A stretch of 64,000 nt of DNA from Streptomyces cyanogenus. Lineage in GTDB: Bacteria > Actinomycetota > Actinomycetes > Streptomycetales > Streptomycetaceae. The stretch is from positions 3,276,501 to 3,340,500 of the forward strand of contig NZ_CP071839.1 in assembly GCF_017526105.1 (NCBI RefSeq), in the 5' to 3' direction. Under the pieces are notes generated by a model. That model saw nothing but the letters and a program-made list of their open reading frames with translations, was not told the origin of the DNA and made no database searches. Position numbers and translations under genes: made by a program. This document shows, one piece after another, positions 1 to 8,884 of the stretch (positions within the stretch are counted from its first letter, which is position 1; each line of letters opens with the position of its first letter).

Positions 1-267
1 GACGCCACCGCAGTACATGCACCGGCCCCCGTCGCGTGCGAACAGCGCACGGCGGGTCAGAGGAACAGGCCCCCGGTAGGGGACCCGGACGAATCGCTTG
101 AGCCGGACCACGCTGGGTGCGGGGAGGGTGACGGTTGCGCTGTGCATATAGGCGCCGGATTCCTCCAGGGAGACAGCCTTGTTCTCCAGGACGAGGACGA
201 GCGCGCGGCGGAGCGGTACGACGCCGAGCGGCTCGTACGACGCGTTGAGGACCAGGACATGCGGCAC
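1..267 (-). CDS. HNH endonuclease family protein (3' part outside the window)
   Basis: Only the first 89 codons are present; the gene runs off the left edge. The visible part reads MPHVLVLNASYEPLGVVPL and later contains a CMYCGG pair, the zinc-knuckle start of an HNH nuclease domain. Small HNH proteins with this beginning are widespread in actinobacteria; a cellular role is not established and I do not assign one. The GTG at 267 is chosen because a perfect AAGGAGG lies at 273-279 with 5-nt spacing. It is divergent from the MscS gene across about 317 bp. The catalytic His-Asn-His residues would lie outside the window, so the nuclease call rests on the N-terminus and the first Cys pair. Confidence 0.8.
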   Translation of the reverse strand, partial: MPHVLVLNASYEPLGVVPLRRALVLVLENKAVSLEESGAYMHSATVTLPAPSVVRLKRFVRVPYRGPVPLTRRALFARDGGRCMYCGGV

Positions 268-584
268 GGGTGCCTCCTTGGGCGTCGGCGGCGCGTGGCT
301 CGCGCCGGGACGAACTGCAGTCAGTCTCCCCTCATGCCTGGTGGAAGCGCCACCATGTCCCGGTAACGGGCTGGGAGTGTTTTCGACCACACCTGATTCA
401 TCCCCCGGATCATGGCCGGTTCAAGCCCGCGTGAGCCGTGTCTCTCCTGCGCGCCTCCTGTGCGGATCGGCACGAGGCACTCACAATGCCCCGTTAGTGT
501 GGTGGTCCTGTCCGTCCGGTGACCTTTTCGTGACCTTGACCGCCCCGCCGGTACGGACCGCGCAGCACCTGGGAGGTACCTGCC
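268..584. other. Divergent intergenic region, no gene seen
   Basis: This 317-bp space separates the divergent HNH and MscS genes and must hold both promoters. I see Shine-Dalgarno elements at both edges (273-279 for HNH, 571-576 for MscS) but no convincing -35/-10 pair and no strong inverted repeat. Reading frames crossing it are extensions of shadow frames. Confidence 0.5.
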
Positions 585-1697
585 GTGTCGTCCCTGCCCG
601 CCGCCCTCTTGGCCGCCGGTGCATCGCCGTCCCCGTCCCCGTCGCCGTCGGGCTCCACGGCCCCTGCCGTGCCGACGCTCCAGGACGCCCAGGAGAGCGC
701 GACGAACGCGGCGAGCTGGGTCGAGCAGAACTGGTCCACGTGGCTCGCGATGGGGTTGCAGATCCTGCTGATCGTGGTCGTGGCGGTCGCGCTGCGCGCG
801 GTGGTGCGGCGGGCGATCACCCAGCTGATCGAGCGGATGAACCGCTCCGCGCCGACCGTGGAGGGCGGTGCGCTGGGCGGGCTGCTGGTCAACGCCGAGC
901 GGCGGCGGCAGCGGGCGGCGGCGATCGGTTCGGTGCTGCGGTCGGTGGCGAGCTTCCTGATCCTCGGCACCGCCGCGCTGATGGTGCTGGGCACCTTCAA
1001 GATCAACCTCGCGCCGCTGCTGGCCTCGGCCGGTGTGGCCGGTGTGGCGATCGGTTTCGGCGCGCGGAACCTGGTCACGGACTTCCTGTCCGGCGTCTTC
1101 ATGATCCTGGAGGACCAGTACGGCGTCGGGGACGTGATCGACGCGGGCGTGGCCACCGGCGAGGTGATCGAGGTCGGGCTGCGCGTGACCAAGCTGCGCG
1201 GTGACGGCGGGGAGATCTGGTACGTCCGCAACGGCGAGGTCAAGCGGATCGGCAACCTGTCGCAGGGCTGGGCGACGGCCGGGGTCGACGTGACCGTGAA
1301 GGCGAGCGAGGACCTGGACCGGGTCAAGGCCACGCTGGACGAGGTCGCCGAGAAGATGAGCAAGGAAGAGCCCTGGAACGAGCTGTTGTGGGGCTCGATC
1401 GAGGTGCTCGGCCTGGACTCGGTGCTGATCGACTCCATGGTGGTACGGGTCTCGGCCAGGACCATGCCCGGCAAGTCGGTCACCGTGGAGCGGGAACTGC
1501 GCTGGCGGATCAAGCGGGCGTTCGACGCGGCGAGCATCCGTATCGTCGGCGGCGCGACGGCCGTGGAGGACCAGGAGGACACCCCCGACCCGGCCGCCGC
1601 GGTAGCGGCTCCCTCGGCCTACTCCAACGCGGACTCCCCGCAGACGGCGGCGGCCTCCCCGATAGCCGCCCAGCGCCAGGCACCGCCCGGGAAGTAG
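585..1697 (+). CDS. mscS: MscS-family small-conductance mechanosensitive channel
   Basis: 370 residues. After a Ser/Pro-rich start there is a hydrophobic helix around residues 55-78, a second near 125-142 (FLILGTAALMVLGTF), and a glycine/alanine-rich pore helix (LLASAGVAGVAIGFGARNL) followed by VTDFLSGVFMILEDQYGVGD, the conserved MscS core. A cytoplasmic beta/alpha domain and a low-complexity Pro/Ala tail follow. The family forms membrane channels that open under tension and release osmolytes on osmotic downshift. The GTG at 585 is preceded by GGGAGG at 571-576. It stands alone; the next gene is 132 bp downstream. Confidence 0.9.
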   Translation: MSSLPAALLAAGASPSPSPSPSGSTAPAVPTLQDAQESATNAASWVEQNWSTWLAMGLQILLIVVVAVALRAVVRRAITQLIERMNRSAPTVEGGALGGLLVNAERRRQRAAAIGSVLRSVASFLILGTAALMVLGTFKINLAPLLASAGVAGVAIGFGARNLVTDFLSGVFMILEDQYGVGDVIDAGVATGEVIEVGLRVTKLRGDGGEIWYVRNGEVKRIGNLSQGWATAGVDVTVKASEDLDRVKATLDEVAEKMSKEEPWNELLWGSIEVLGLDSVLIDSMVVRVSARTMPGKSVTVERELRWRIKRAFDAASIRIVGGATAVEDQEDTPDPAAAVAAPSAYSNADSPQTAAASPIAAQRQAPPGK

Positions 1698-1829
1698 CGG
1701 AACGGTTCGGCACGCACGTTCGAGTGAAGGGCGGGGCATTCCGGCGCACGGCGCGCACGGGGTGCCCCATCGTTCTGCCGGGGCGCCCGGCGTGGGCTTA
1801 GCCTGGCATCAGCGTGACGAGGAGAAGCG

Positions 1830-2450
1830 ATGAGCGCCGAACCGATCATGGAGCCGGTCATGACGCAGGTGGACCCCATCGACCTGTTGAGCACGTTCGA
1901 AAAGGCGTCGCCGATGCCGATTCGACCGGAGTACGTCGAGGGGACCGCCATGGTGCCGCCGCAAGCGAACGACGACCACAACCACGGCGCCGGGGAGCTG
2001 TTCTACCAGTTCCGGTCAGCCGGAATCGAGCTCGTGGGCTTCGGCAACGGGTACCGCGCCGCCCACGGAGACGGCAAGACCATGGCCCTGATCATTCCGG
2101 ACTTCTACGTCCGCCGTCGCAGGCCGACGGAACTCGACGAGTCGTACCGCAAGGCGAACAAGGGCTGGTACCCCATCGACATGATCGCCCTCGTCGGCGA
2201 GGTCACCTCGACCAACCACGAGACCGACACCGGACCCAAGTTCCGCACCTACGCCGCCGTCGGCATCCCCGTCTACGTCCTCATCGACCGCCACTCCCAG
2301 GCGGCCCACTGCTACACCGACCCCGTCCTCCCCGGCGACGACCCCACCGAGGCGTACTACGCTACCGACACCAAGGTCGACCTCGGCGAGCCGCTCCCCC
2401 TCCCGGCGCCGTACCCCACCCTCGACACGGCCCCGTTCGTCAGCGACTGA
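1830..2450 (+). CDS. Uma2 family (PD-(D/E)XK nuclease-fold) protein
   Basis: 206 residues. The core has the Uma2/DUF820 pattern: PDFYV at about residue 90, EVTST at about 120, then a Lys-containing stretch ending in AVGIPVYVLID. Acidic and Lys residues in those motifs are the expected active site of the PD-(D/E)XK fold. Uma2 proteins are abundant in Streptomyces and cyanobacteria; whether they cut DNA in vivo is not established. The ATG at 1830 follows GAGGAG at 1819-1824. The 3' end overlaps the convergent lipoprotein gene by 11 bp. Confidence 0.85.
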   Translation: MSAEPIMEPVMTQVDPIDLLSTFEKASPMPIRPEYVEGTAMVPPQANDDHNHGAGELFYQFRSAGIELVGFGNGYRAAHGDGKTMALIIPDFYVRRRRPTELDESYRKANKGWYPIDMIALVGEVTSTNHETDTGPKFRTYAAVGIPVYVLIDRHSQAAHCYTDPVLPGDDPTEAYYATDTKVDLGEPLPLPAPYPTLDTAPFVSD

Positions 2451-3063
2451 CCGGCCCGCAGACCAGCTGGTGGGCCTCACGGACCCACGCCTCCCTGCCC
2501 GGGCCGGTGTCGCAGGACAGGGACGCGCCCTGGGTGCCGGTGAGCCAGGTCGTGACGGTGCCGTAGTGCGTACCGTCCGGGCAGCCGACGGCGAAGCTCG
2601 CGTCCACCACCTTCACGGCCTCCGCGGTGGCGAAGCGGCCGGCTCCGTCGAAGTCGATCCGGTCGGGGTGCCGGCGGTGGTGGGCCGTGTCCTCGCCCGG
2701 AGCCGTCAGGTCGCCCGTGTCGTAGCCCAGGTGCCGTGCGAGCGAGGTCATCGCCCGCCGCCGGGACAGCTCGACGCCGTTCGTCTGGATCGAGGCGACG
2801 ACCGTGCGCACGGGCACGTTCCGGAACGTGGTCCACCCGTCGTCCTCGCCGACCGTCACCACCGGGGAGACACCGGTCAGCCGGATCTCCTGCCGTACCG
2901 CACCCCAGCGGAACGTGCCGGAGCCGCAGGACGGCGACGCAGAGCGCTTCGCGGAGGGCTTCGCCGAGGGCGCCGCCCGCGGCCCACCCGGTTGCTGCGC
3001 CGTACACGCCACCGCCCCCAGCAGCAGCACCGCCAGCGCCATCGCCCTCCGGCCGCTTCCCAC
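2440..3063 (-). CDS. Putative lipoprotein of unknown function
   Basis: 207 residues. A short basic N-terminus (GSGRR) leads into a hydrophobic stretch ending LLLGAVAC, a lipobox with Cys at about residue 20, then a Ser/Lys/Ala/Pro linker. The mature part has two further cysteines (AVGCPDG, LSCDTG) that could form a disulphide. No domain recognised. The GTG at 3063 has GGGGGAGA just upstream; the open frame extends further 5' but without a better initiation site. It converges on the Uma2 gene with an 11-bp overlap. Confidence 0.7.
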   Translation of the reverse strand: MGSGRRAMALAVLLLGAVACTAQQPGGPRAAPSAKPSAKRSASPSCGSGTFRWGAVRQEIRLTGVSPVVTVGEDDGWTTFRNVPVRTVVASIQTNGVELSRRRAMTSLARHLGYDTGDLTAPGEDTAHHRRHPDRIDFDGAGRFATAEAVKVVDASFAVGCPDGTHYGTVTTWLTGTQGASLSCDTGPGREAWVREAHQLVCGPVSR

Positions 3064-3398
3064 CCGGTCTCCCCCAGTCTCGTCACGCGGCGCGGCGCCA
3101 CGACCGCGGTCGCCCTGCACCCTCCCGGCCCGGGCGCGGAGCGGACACCGGCGGAAGTCCCATGACTCCCTGTCCCCCTCCCCGCCGCCCCCCAGCAGCC
3201 GTTCGTCGCTTGAATGTAGGCGCTCTGACCAGCGGAAACCACATCCGTGACGCAGTCGTGACGTGTCCACGCCTTCAGGTCGCCTTCACAAGAACCCCGC
3301 GTTCCGCCCACACGCGGTGATCCTCTAGGGTCGCCTCCACATCGGGCCCTCGTTCTGGTGCGCGACGTCGCCCGGGGCCCGTCTCGAAGTGGGGAAAC
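3064..3398. other. Intergenic region upstream of secreted protein
   Basis: 335 bp between divergent genes. A candidate -10 hexamer TAGGGT lies at 3326-3331 facing the secreted-protein gene, with no good -35 match at 17-18 bp. A small inverted repeat CCGCG/CGCGG brackets 3297-3317. Nothing else is recognised. Confidence 0.35.
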
Positions 3399-4226
3399 AT
3401 GCGAAAGCTCGCCATAGGCACCGCCCTGTCCGGTGCCCTGGCCCTGGCCGGCCTGGCCGCGCCCACCGCGTCGGCGACCGGTGCGCCGGACCTGACGTTC
3501 GCCGGCGTCACCGTGAACAAGGGCAAGCCGGTCGTGGTCGGCACCACCAAGGCCGTGAACGTGCCGGTGTCGTACACCCTGACCCGGCCGAAGAGCCTGG
3601 TCATCGACCAGAGGACGACGGTGCAGGCGGTGATCCTGTACCGCGGCACGCTGAAGTCGCTCGACAACGAGCTGGGTCCCCGCACTGCGCCGGTCTGCAC
3701 GACCAGCGCCACGACGGACACGACCGTCACCGAGAGCTGCACCGAGACGATCACCGCCGTGCCGGACGAGGCGCTGTACGAGGCCGCCGACGCCGGCACC
3801 TGGAAGGCCGCCGGTGTCTACGCGCACAGCGACGGCAGCGTCTCGGACGACTACCTGCACAGCGAGAACGACGTCACCATGTGGGGCGGCCTCGCCTCGA
3901 CGCAGATCAAGCGCGCCGCGCACCTGACCGCCGACGCCGCCCCGGAGCCCGTCGTCAAGGGCCGGACGCTCACCGTCAAGGGCAGGCTGACCCGCGCCAA
4001 CTGGGCGACCGGCACGTACACCGGCTACCGGGACCAGAAGGCCGTCCTGCAGTTCAAGGCCGACGGCGGCGCGTACGCGAACGTCAGGACGATCACCTCC
4101 GGCACCGGCGGCGCCCTGTCCACCACCGTGAAGGCGACCGGGAGCGGCACCTACCGCTTCGTCTTCGCCGGTACGGCCACCACGGGCGCGAAGACCTCCG
4201 CCGGTGACCACGTCACCGTGAAGTAG
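3399..4226 (+). CDS. Secreted beta-rich protein, function unknown
   Basis: 275 residues. Signal peptide: MRK, a hydrophobic run (GTALSGALALAGLAAP) and a likely Ala-X-Ala cleavage around residues 24-28. The mature protein has two parts. The first, about residues 30-160, contains two cysteines (PVCTTS, ESCTET). The second, about 185-275, has the rhythm of an immunoglobulin-like sandwich seen in Streptomyces exported proteins (GRTLTVKGRLTRA, VLQFKADGGAYANV, YRFVFAGTATTGA). It may belong to DUF5707, but I am not certain. The ATG at 3399 follows GGGGA at 3391-3395. It is monocistronic, ending at a strong terminator. Confidence 0.75.
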   Translation: MRKLAIGTALSGALALAGLAAPTASATGAPDLTFAGVTVNKGKPVVVGTTKAVNVPVSYTLTRPKSLVIDQRTTVQAVILYRGTLKSLDNELGPRTAPVCTTSATTDTTVTESCTETITAVPDEALYEAADAGTWKAAGVYAHSDGSVSDDYLHSENDVTMWGGLASTQIKRAAHLTADAAPEPVVKGRTLTVKGRLTRANWATGTYTGYRDQKAVLQFKADGGAYANVRTITSGTGGALSTTVKATGSGTYRFVFAGTATTGAKTSAGDHVTVK

Positions 4227-4248
4227 TACCGGGCACTCCGCCACCGCG

Positions 4249-4287
4249 ACGCCCCCGAGGTAACGACTCTGTTGCCTCGGGGGCGTT
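4249..4287 (+). terminator. Rho-independent-type terminator
   Basis: Perfect 12-bp inverted repeat ACGCCCCCGAGG / CCTCGGGGGCGT around a 14-nt loop, starting 22 bp after the secreted-protein stop. It isolates that gene from the csn promoter, which begins six bases after the stem. Confidence 0.85.
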
Positions 4288-4292
4288 GTCTA

Positions 4293-4322
4293 TTGACGCC
4301 CCCTTCGTCCTGGGCTTACGTT
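4293..4322 (+). promoter_or_regulatory. csnR operon promoter
   Basis: TTGACG (4293-4298), 18-bp spacer, TACGTT (4317-4322), close to the sigma-HrdB consensus. It lies between the upstream terminator and the CsnR operator. Expected start of transcription is near 4329. Confidence 0.6.
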
Positions 4323-4335
4323 CCTCCCACCCGAA

Positions 4336-4350
4336 TAGGAAAGTTTCCTA
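4336..4350. promoter_or_regulatory. CsnR operator
   Basis: Perfect palindrome TAGGAAA-G-TTTCCTA, centred at 4343, about +8 to +22 relative to the predicted transcript start. It resembles, from memory, the palindrome reported for actinobacterial chitosanase genes and bound by the ROK repressor CsnR. Its position just downstream of the promoter suits negative autoregulation of the whole operon. Confidence 0.8.
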
Positions 4351-4430
4351 ACAGTGATCTTCCGGCGGCCGGTGATCAAGACTGGACGTCGTCCCCGGGT
4401 CACTGAAAAGCTGGGCGGCTGGAAAGGCAG

Positions 4431-5654
4431 GTGTCGACCCCCATGGCAGGAACCGCCGGTACGCCGGGCACCCCGCGCGTCCTGCGCGCCATGAACGACC
4501 GCGCCGCCCTGGATCTGCTGCTGGAGCACGGCCCGCTCTCGCGCACCCGGATCGGCAAGCTCACCGGCCTGTCCAAGCCCACCGCCTCCCAGCTGCTGGC
4601 CCGTCTGGAGGCGGCGGGACTGGTCCGGCTCACCGGCACCAGCGAGGGCCGGCCGGGTCCCAACGCCCAGCTCTACGCGGTCAACCCGGCCGCCGCGTTC
4701 GCAGCCGGGCTCGACGTCACCCCGTACCGCATCCGCGCCGCGGTCGCCGACATCACCGGCCGCACGGTCGGCGAGTACGAGCTGCCCACCCCCGGAAGGC
4801 GCCCGGTGCGGTCCGTGGTCCGGCAGGTCACCGACGCCCTGGACGGGGCCGTCAAGGCCGCCGGGCTCGCCCGGTCCGACGTGCACCGGCTGGTCATCGG
4901 CACACCCGGCGCCTTCGACCCCAACACCGGGCGGCTGCGCTACGCCTCCCACCTGCCCGGCTGGCACTCCCCCGCGCTGCTCGACGACCTCGCCGCGGCG
5001 CTGCCGATGCCGGTGGAGTACGAGAACGACGTCAATCTCGTCGCCGTCGCCGAACAGCGGCTCGGCGCGGCCCGCGGCCACGCGGACTTCGTGCTGCTGT
5101 GGAACGAGGAGGGCCTCGGCGCCGCCCTGGTCCTCGGTGGCCGGCTGCACCGCGGCTGGACCGGCGGTGCCGGCGAGGTCGGTTTCCTGCCGGTGCCGGG
5201 CACCCCGCTGGTGCGGCAGGTCACCAAGGCCAACAGCGGCGGCTACCAGGAGCTGGCCGGCTCCCAGGCCCTGCCGAAGCTGGCCCGGGAACTCGGCGTC
5301 GAGGACGTGCCGTCGGGGCCGTACACCGAGGCCGCCACCACGCTCGTCGCCCGCGCCGCCGACCACGCGAGCGGCCCGCACCGGGAACTGCTCCAGACCT
5401 ACGCCACCCGGCTGGCCACCGGTCTGGCCTCGCTCGTCTCCGTGCTCGATCCCGAACTCGTCGTCCTGAGCGGCTCCGCCCTGACGGCCGGCGGCGAGGT
5501 GCTGCGCGGCCTCGTCCAGGCCGAGCTGGAGGAGCTGGCCGCGGCCCGGCCCCGGCTGGTCGTCGGCGACGTCCGTGAACACCCCGTGCTGCGCGGCGCG
5601 CTGGAGTCCGCGCTCGCCGCCACCCGCGACGAGGTCTTCGACACCTCGCGCTGA
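4431..5654 (+). CDS. csnR: CsnR, ROK-family transcriptional repressor
   Basis: 407 residues. Winged helix-turn-helix at about residues 20-75 (DLLLEHGPLSRTRIGKLTGL, then LSKPTASQLLARLEAAGLV), followed by a ROK sugar-kinase-like domain with GTPGAFDP near 165 and GGAGEVGFLPV near 245. In S. lividans and S. coelicolor, CsnR represses chitosanase and chitosan-oligosaccharide uptake genes; glucosamine oligomers relieve repression. First gene of the operon: only 42 bp separate it from csnE and no promoter is visible there, so the operator at 4336 should control everything. Start is uncertain: GTG 4431 has AAAGG only 3-4 nt away, while ATG 4443 is further off. Confidence 0.9.
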   Translation: MSTPMAGTAGTPGTPRVLRAMNDRAALDLLLEHGPLSRTRIGKLTGLSKPTASQLLARLEAAGLVRLTGTSEGRPGPNAQLYAVNPAAAFAAGLDVTPYRIRAAVADITGRTVGEYELPTPGRRPVRSVVRQVTDALDGAVKAAGLARSDVHRLVIGTPGAFDPNTGRLRYASHLPGWHSPALLDDLAAALPMPVEYENDVNLVAVAEQRLGAARGHADFVLLWNEEGLGAALVLGGRLHRGWTGGAGEVGFLPVPGTPLVRQVTKANSGGYQELAGSQALPKLARELGVEDVPSGPYTEAATTLVARAADHASGPHRELLQTYATRLATGLASLVSVLDPELVVLSGSALTAGGEVLRGLVQAELEELAAARPRLVVGDVREHPVLRGALESALAATRDEVFDTSR

Positions 5655-5696
5655 GCGTCCCCTCCTTTCCCGACCCCGTCCCTGGGAGACCTCGCC

Positions 5697-7040
5697 ATGC
5701 CCACAGCCATACCCGAAGTCGCCCGAAAAGCGGCTTTTGCCGTGACCGCCTCCGCCGTGCTCCTCACCGCCGCGTGTACCGGCCAGTCCGGCTCGGGTGC
5801 CACCGACGACCCGTCGAAGGACACGACGATCAACTTCTGGCACGCCTGGAGCGCGCCGAACGAGGTCAAGGCCGTCAAGTCGCTGGTCGCCGGCTTCGAG
5901 CACGCCCACCCCAACATCCACGTGAACATCGTCGGCAACATGACCGACGACAAGATCAACCAGGCGCTGCGGGCCGGCGGTGACAGAGCCCCGGACGTGA
6001 TCTCCTCGTTCACCACCAACAACGTGGGCAGGTTCTGCTCCTCGGGCGCGCTGGTGGACCTGAACCCGTTCTTCGACAAGTCCGGGATCGACCCGGGGAA
6101 GACGTTCCCGAAGCCGATGAACGAGTACACCCGGTTCCACGGCAACCGCTGCACGGCGCCGCTGCTCGGGGACGCGTACGGGCTCTACTACAACAAGACG
6201 GCGTTCGCCAAGGCGGGCATCGCACATCCGCCGAAGACCTGGTCCGAATTCACGGAGGACGCCAAGAAGCTGACCGTCCGCCAGGGCGACGGGTACAAGC
6301 AGCTCGGTTTCATGCCGGACTACCACGGCTGGGAGTCCACCACAGAGCACTACCTCGGCCAGTTCTCGCCGACGTACTTCGACAAGAACGGCAAGTCGAA
6401 CCTCGCCGAGGACCCCGCCTTCGAAAAGGGCTTCACGCTCCAGAAGAAGCTCGTCGACGAACTCGGCGGATTCCGGCGGCTGGAGAAGTTCCGGGCCACC
6501 CTCGGCGACGAGTGGGGCCCCAAGCACCCCTTCCACACCGGCCAGGTCGCCATGCAGCTCGACGGCGAGTGGCGGCTCGGCATGGTGGAGGAGGCCAAGC
6601 CGGACTTCGAGGTCGGGGTGGCCCCGCTGCCCGTCCCGGACGACCAGGCCGACCAGTACGGCAAGGGGTACATCACCGGCACCGTCGCGGGCATCGCCGC
6701 CACCAGCCACAAGCAGAACGCGGCCTGGGAACTGGTGAAGTACATGACCACGAACACGGACGCGGTGGTCGGCTTCGCCAACGACATCCACAACGTGCCC
6801 TCCACGCTGGCCGCGCTGAAGTCCCCGAAGCTGAAGTACGACCCACGGTTCAAGACCTTCCTGGACATCGCGGCCAACCCGCACTCCACCACGTCACCCG
6901 CCTCCGTCAACGGCGGGGTGTACCTGGTGACCATCCAGCAGCTCGGCTACGACTACGAGAGCGGAAAGCTGACCGATCTGAAGGCGGGGCTGAAGAAGGC
7001 GGCCGCACAGATCGACACGGACATCGCGCAGGCCCAGTGA
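5697..7040 (+). CDS. csnE: CsnE, sugar ABC transporter substrate-binding lipoprotein
   Basis: 447 residues. Signal peptide with lipobox-like LLTAAC and Cys27, then a family-1 solute-binding fold: INFWHAWSAPNEV near 43, ALRAGGDRAPDVI, DAYGLYYNKTAFAKAGI near 160, and a helical C-lobe. It should be tethered outside the membrane and deliver glucosamine oligosaccharides to CsnF/CsnG. GGGAG at 5684-5688 precedes the ATG. The stop overlaps the csnF start as ATGA. No ATPase gene is present; Streptomyces sugar importers of this type usually share the multi-importer ATPase MsiK, encoded elsewhere. Confidence 0.9.
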   Translation: MPTAIPEVARKAAFAVTASAVLLTAACTGQSGSGATDDPSKDTTINFWHAWSAPNEVKAVKSLVAGFEHAHPNIHVNIVGNMTDDKINQALRAGGDRAPDVISSFTTNNVGRFCSSGALVDLNPFFDKSGIDPGKTFPKPMNEYTRFHGNRCTAPLLGDAYGLYYNKTAFAKAGIAHPPKTWSEFTEDAKKLTVRQGDGYKQLGFMPDYHGWESTTEHYLGQFSPTYFDKNGKSNLAEDPAFEKGFTLQKKLVDELGGFRRLEKFRATLGDEWGPKHPFHTGQVAMQLDGEWRLGMVEEAKPDFEVGVAPLPVPDDQADQYGKGYITGTVAGIAATSHKQNAAWELVKYMTTNTDAVVGFANDIHNVPSTLAALKSPKLKYDPRFKTFLDIAANPHSTTSPASVNGGVYLVTIQQLGYDYESGKLTDLKAGLKKAAAQIDTDIAQAQ

Positions 7041-7981
7041 TGAGCGCCGTCACCCTCGCGTCGAAACGCCGGCGCTCGGCCCTGCGCACGCTCGCCTTCA
7101 TGTCGCCGTGGCTCGTCGGTTTCGCGGTCTTCTTCGCCTATCCGCTGGTCTCCACGGTCTATTTCTCCTTCATGCACTACGACGGGTTCCGGCCGCCGCA
7201 GTGGAGCGGCGGGAAGAACTGGACGTACGTCTTCGAGCACTACCCGCTGTTCTGGCCCGCCCTGCGCAACACGCTGTGGCTGGTCGTGGTGATGGTGAGC
7301 CTCCGGGTGGTCTTCGGGCTCGGCGTCGGCCTGCTCATCACGAAGATCAAGACCGGGACGGGCGTCTTCCGCACCCTGTTCTACCTGCCGTACCTGGCCC
7401 CGCCGGTCGCGGCGACCATGGCCTTCGCGTTCCTGCTCAACCCCGGCACCGGCCCGGTGAACTCGATCCTGGAGAAGACCGGGCTGCCGGCGCCGGGCTG
7501 GTTCAACGACCCCGCCTGGTCCAAGCCCGCGCTGACCCTGCTGGCCCTGTGGGGCGTCGGCGACCTGATGGTGATCTTCATGGCCGCGCTGCTCGACGTA
7601 CCGGCCGAGCAGTACGAGGCGGCGGAGCTGGACGGCGCCTCGGCATGGCAGCGGTTCCGGTACGTGACCCTGCCGAACATCTCCCCGATCGTGATGTTCG
7701 CCGTCGTCACCGGCGTGATCCAGACCATGCAGTACTACACCCAGCCGCTGGTCGCCGGGAAGGTCGCCTCCGGCGTGATCCAGGGCGCCGGCACCCAGTT
7801 CGAGCCCGGCTACCCCGACAAGTCCACGCTCACCCTCCCCCAGCTCGTCTACAACCTCGGCTTCCAGCGCTTCGACTACGGCTCGGCGTGCGTGGTCGCG
7901 CTGGTGCTGTTCGCCCTGTCGATGGCGTTCACCGCGCTGCTGATGCGGCGCCGGGGCGGCCTGATCCAGGCAGGTGACTGA
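7040..7981 (+). CDS. csnF: CsnF, sugar ABC transporter permease (MalF type)
   Basis: 313 residues with six predicted membrane helices, beginning at LAFMSPWLVGFAVFFAYPLV. The EAA-loop motif, which contacts the ATPase, is seen as EAAELDGASAWQRFRYVTLP near residue 195. The ATG at 7040 overlaps the csnE stop (ATGA), which favours translational coupling. An upstream open frame exists but starts deep inside csnE and is not used. It pairs with CsnG to form the transmembrane channel. Confidence 0.9.
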   Translation: MSAVTLASKRRRSALRTLAFMSPWLVGFAVFFAYPLVSTVYFSFMHYDGFRPPQWSGGKNWTYVFEHYPLFWPALRNTLWLVVVMVSLRVVFGLGVGLLITKIKTGTGVFRTLFYLPYLAPPVAATMAFAFLLNPGTGPVNSILEKTGLPAPGWFNDPAWSKPALTLLALWGVGDLMVIFMAALLDVPAEQYEAAELDGASAWQRFRYVTLPNISPIVMFAVVTGVIQTMQYYTQPLVAGKVASGVIQGAGTQFEPGYPDKSTLTLPQLVYNLGFQRFDYGSACVVALVLFALSMAFTALLMRRRGGLIQAGD

Positions 7982-7983
7982 CC

Positions 7984-8877
7984 ATGACGCACGTACTGGA
8001 CCAGCCCGTGAAGCTCGCGCCGCCGGTCTCCGGGGACGAACGCACCGCCCGCCGCAGGGCGGTGCTGGAGTGGATCGCCGTCCACGCGCTCGGCGTCGCC
8101 GCCGCGCTGTTCTTCACCCTGCCGTTCGTGTTCGTGTTCCTCACCTCGCTGATGAGCGACAGCCAGGCCCTCAGCCGGGACCTGGTCCCGCACACCTGGG
8201 AGTGGAGCAACTACCGGAAGGTCCTCGACACCCCCGGCTTCCTCACCTGGTGGAGGAACACGCTGGTCTACGCCGGGCTCGGCACCCTGCTGACGGTGGT
8301 GTCCTCGATCCCCGTCGCGTACGCCCTCGCCAAGTTCCGCTTCCGGGGCCGCAACCTGTCGCTCATGCTGGTGATCTCGATGATGATGCTGCCGCCGCAG
8401 GTGGTCGTCATCCCGATGTACCTCTTCTGGGCGAAACAGCTGGACCTGTCCGGCACGCTGTGGCCGCTGATCGTCCCGATGGCGTTCGGGGACGCGTTCT
8501 CCATCTTCCTGCTGCGCCAGTTCCTGATGACGATCCCGAACGAGTACCTGGACGCGGCGAGGGTCGACGGCTGCGGTGACCTGCGGACCCTGCTGCGGGT
8601 GGTGCTGCCGATGGCGAAGCCCGGCATCGCCGCCGTGGCCCTCTTCCAGTTCTTCTACGCCTGGAACGACTACTTCGGCCCGCAGATCTACGCGTCCGAG
8701 AACCCCGGCGCCTGGACCCTGTCCTACGGCCTGGAGTCCTTCAAGGGCGCCCACCACACCGACTGGAACCTCACCATGGCCGCGACCGTGCTGGTCATGG
8801 CCCCCGTGATCCTCGTGTTCTTCTTCGCCCAGAAGGCGTTCGTCGAGGGCGTCACCCTCACCGGAGTAAAGGGTTGA
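7984..8877 (+). CDS. csnG: CsnG, sugar ABC transporter permease (MalG type)
   Basis: 297 residues, six predicted helices. After the cytoplasmic N-terminus comes ALGVAAALFFTLPFVFVFLT; the EAA-like motif reads DAARVDGCGDLRTLLRVVLP near residue 190, followed by FYAWNDYFGP, typical of the MalG branch. It starts two bases after the csnF stop and is co-transcribed. Together with CsnE and CsnF it forms an importer for chitosan oligosaccharides, by analogy with the S. coelicolor locus. Confidence 0.9.
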   Translation: MTHVLDQPVKLAPPVSGDERTARRRAVLEWIAVHALGVAAALFFTLPFVFVFLTSLMSDSQALSRDLVPHTWEWSNYRKVLDTPGFLTWWRNTLVYAGLGTLLTVVSSIPVAYALAKFRFRGRNLSLMLVISMMMLPPQVVVIPMYLFWAKQLDLSGTLWPLIVPMAFGDAFSIFLLRQFLMTIPNEYLDAARVDGCGDLRTLLRVVLPMAKPGIAAVALFQFFYAWNDYFGPQIYASENPGAWTLSYGLESFKGAHHTDWNLTMAATVLVMAPVILVFFFAQKAFVEGVTLTGVKG

Positions 8878-8884
8878 TCTGACT

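Noticed and set aside
3297..3317. CCGCG/CGCGG inverted repeat as terminator
   Set aside because: Five-bp stem with an 11-nt loop and no T-run; too weak.
4290..6884. 864-codon minus-strand frame over csnR and csnE
   Set aside because: Shadow; csnR and csnE show intact family motifs.
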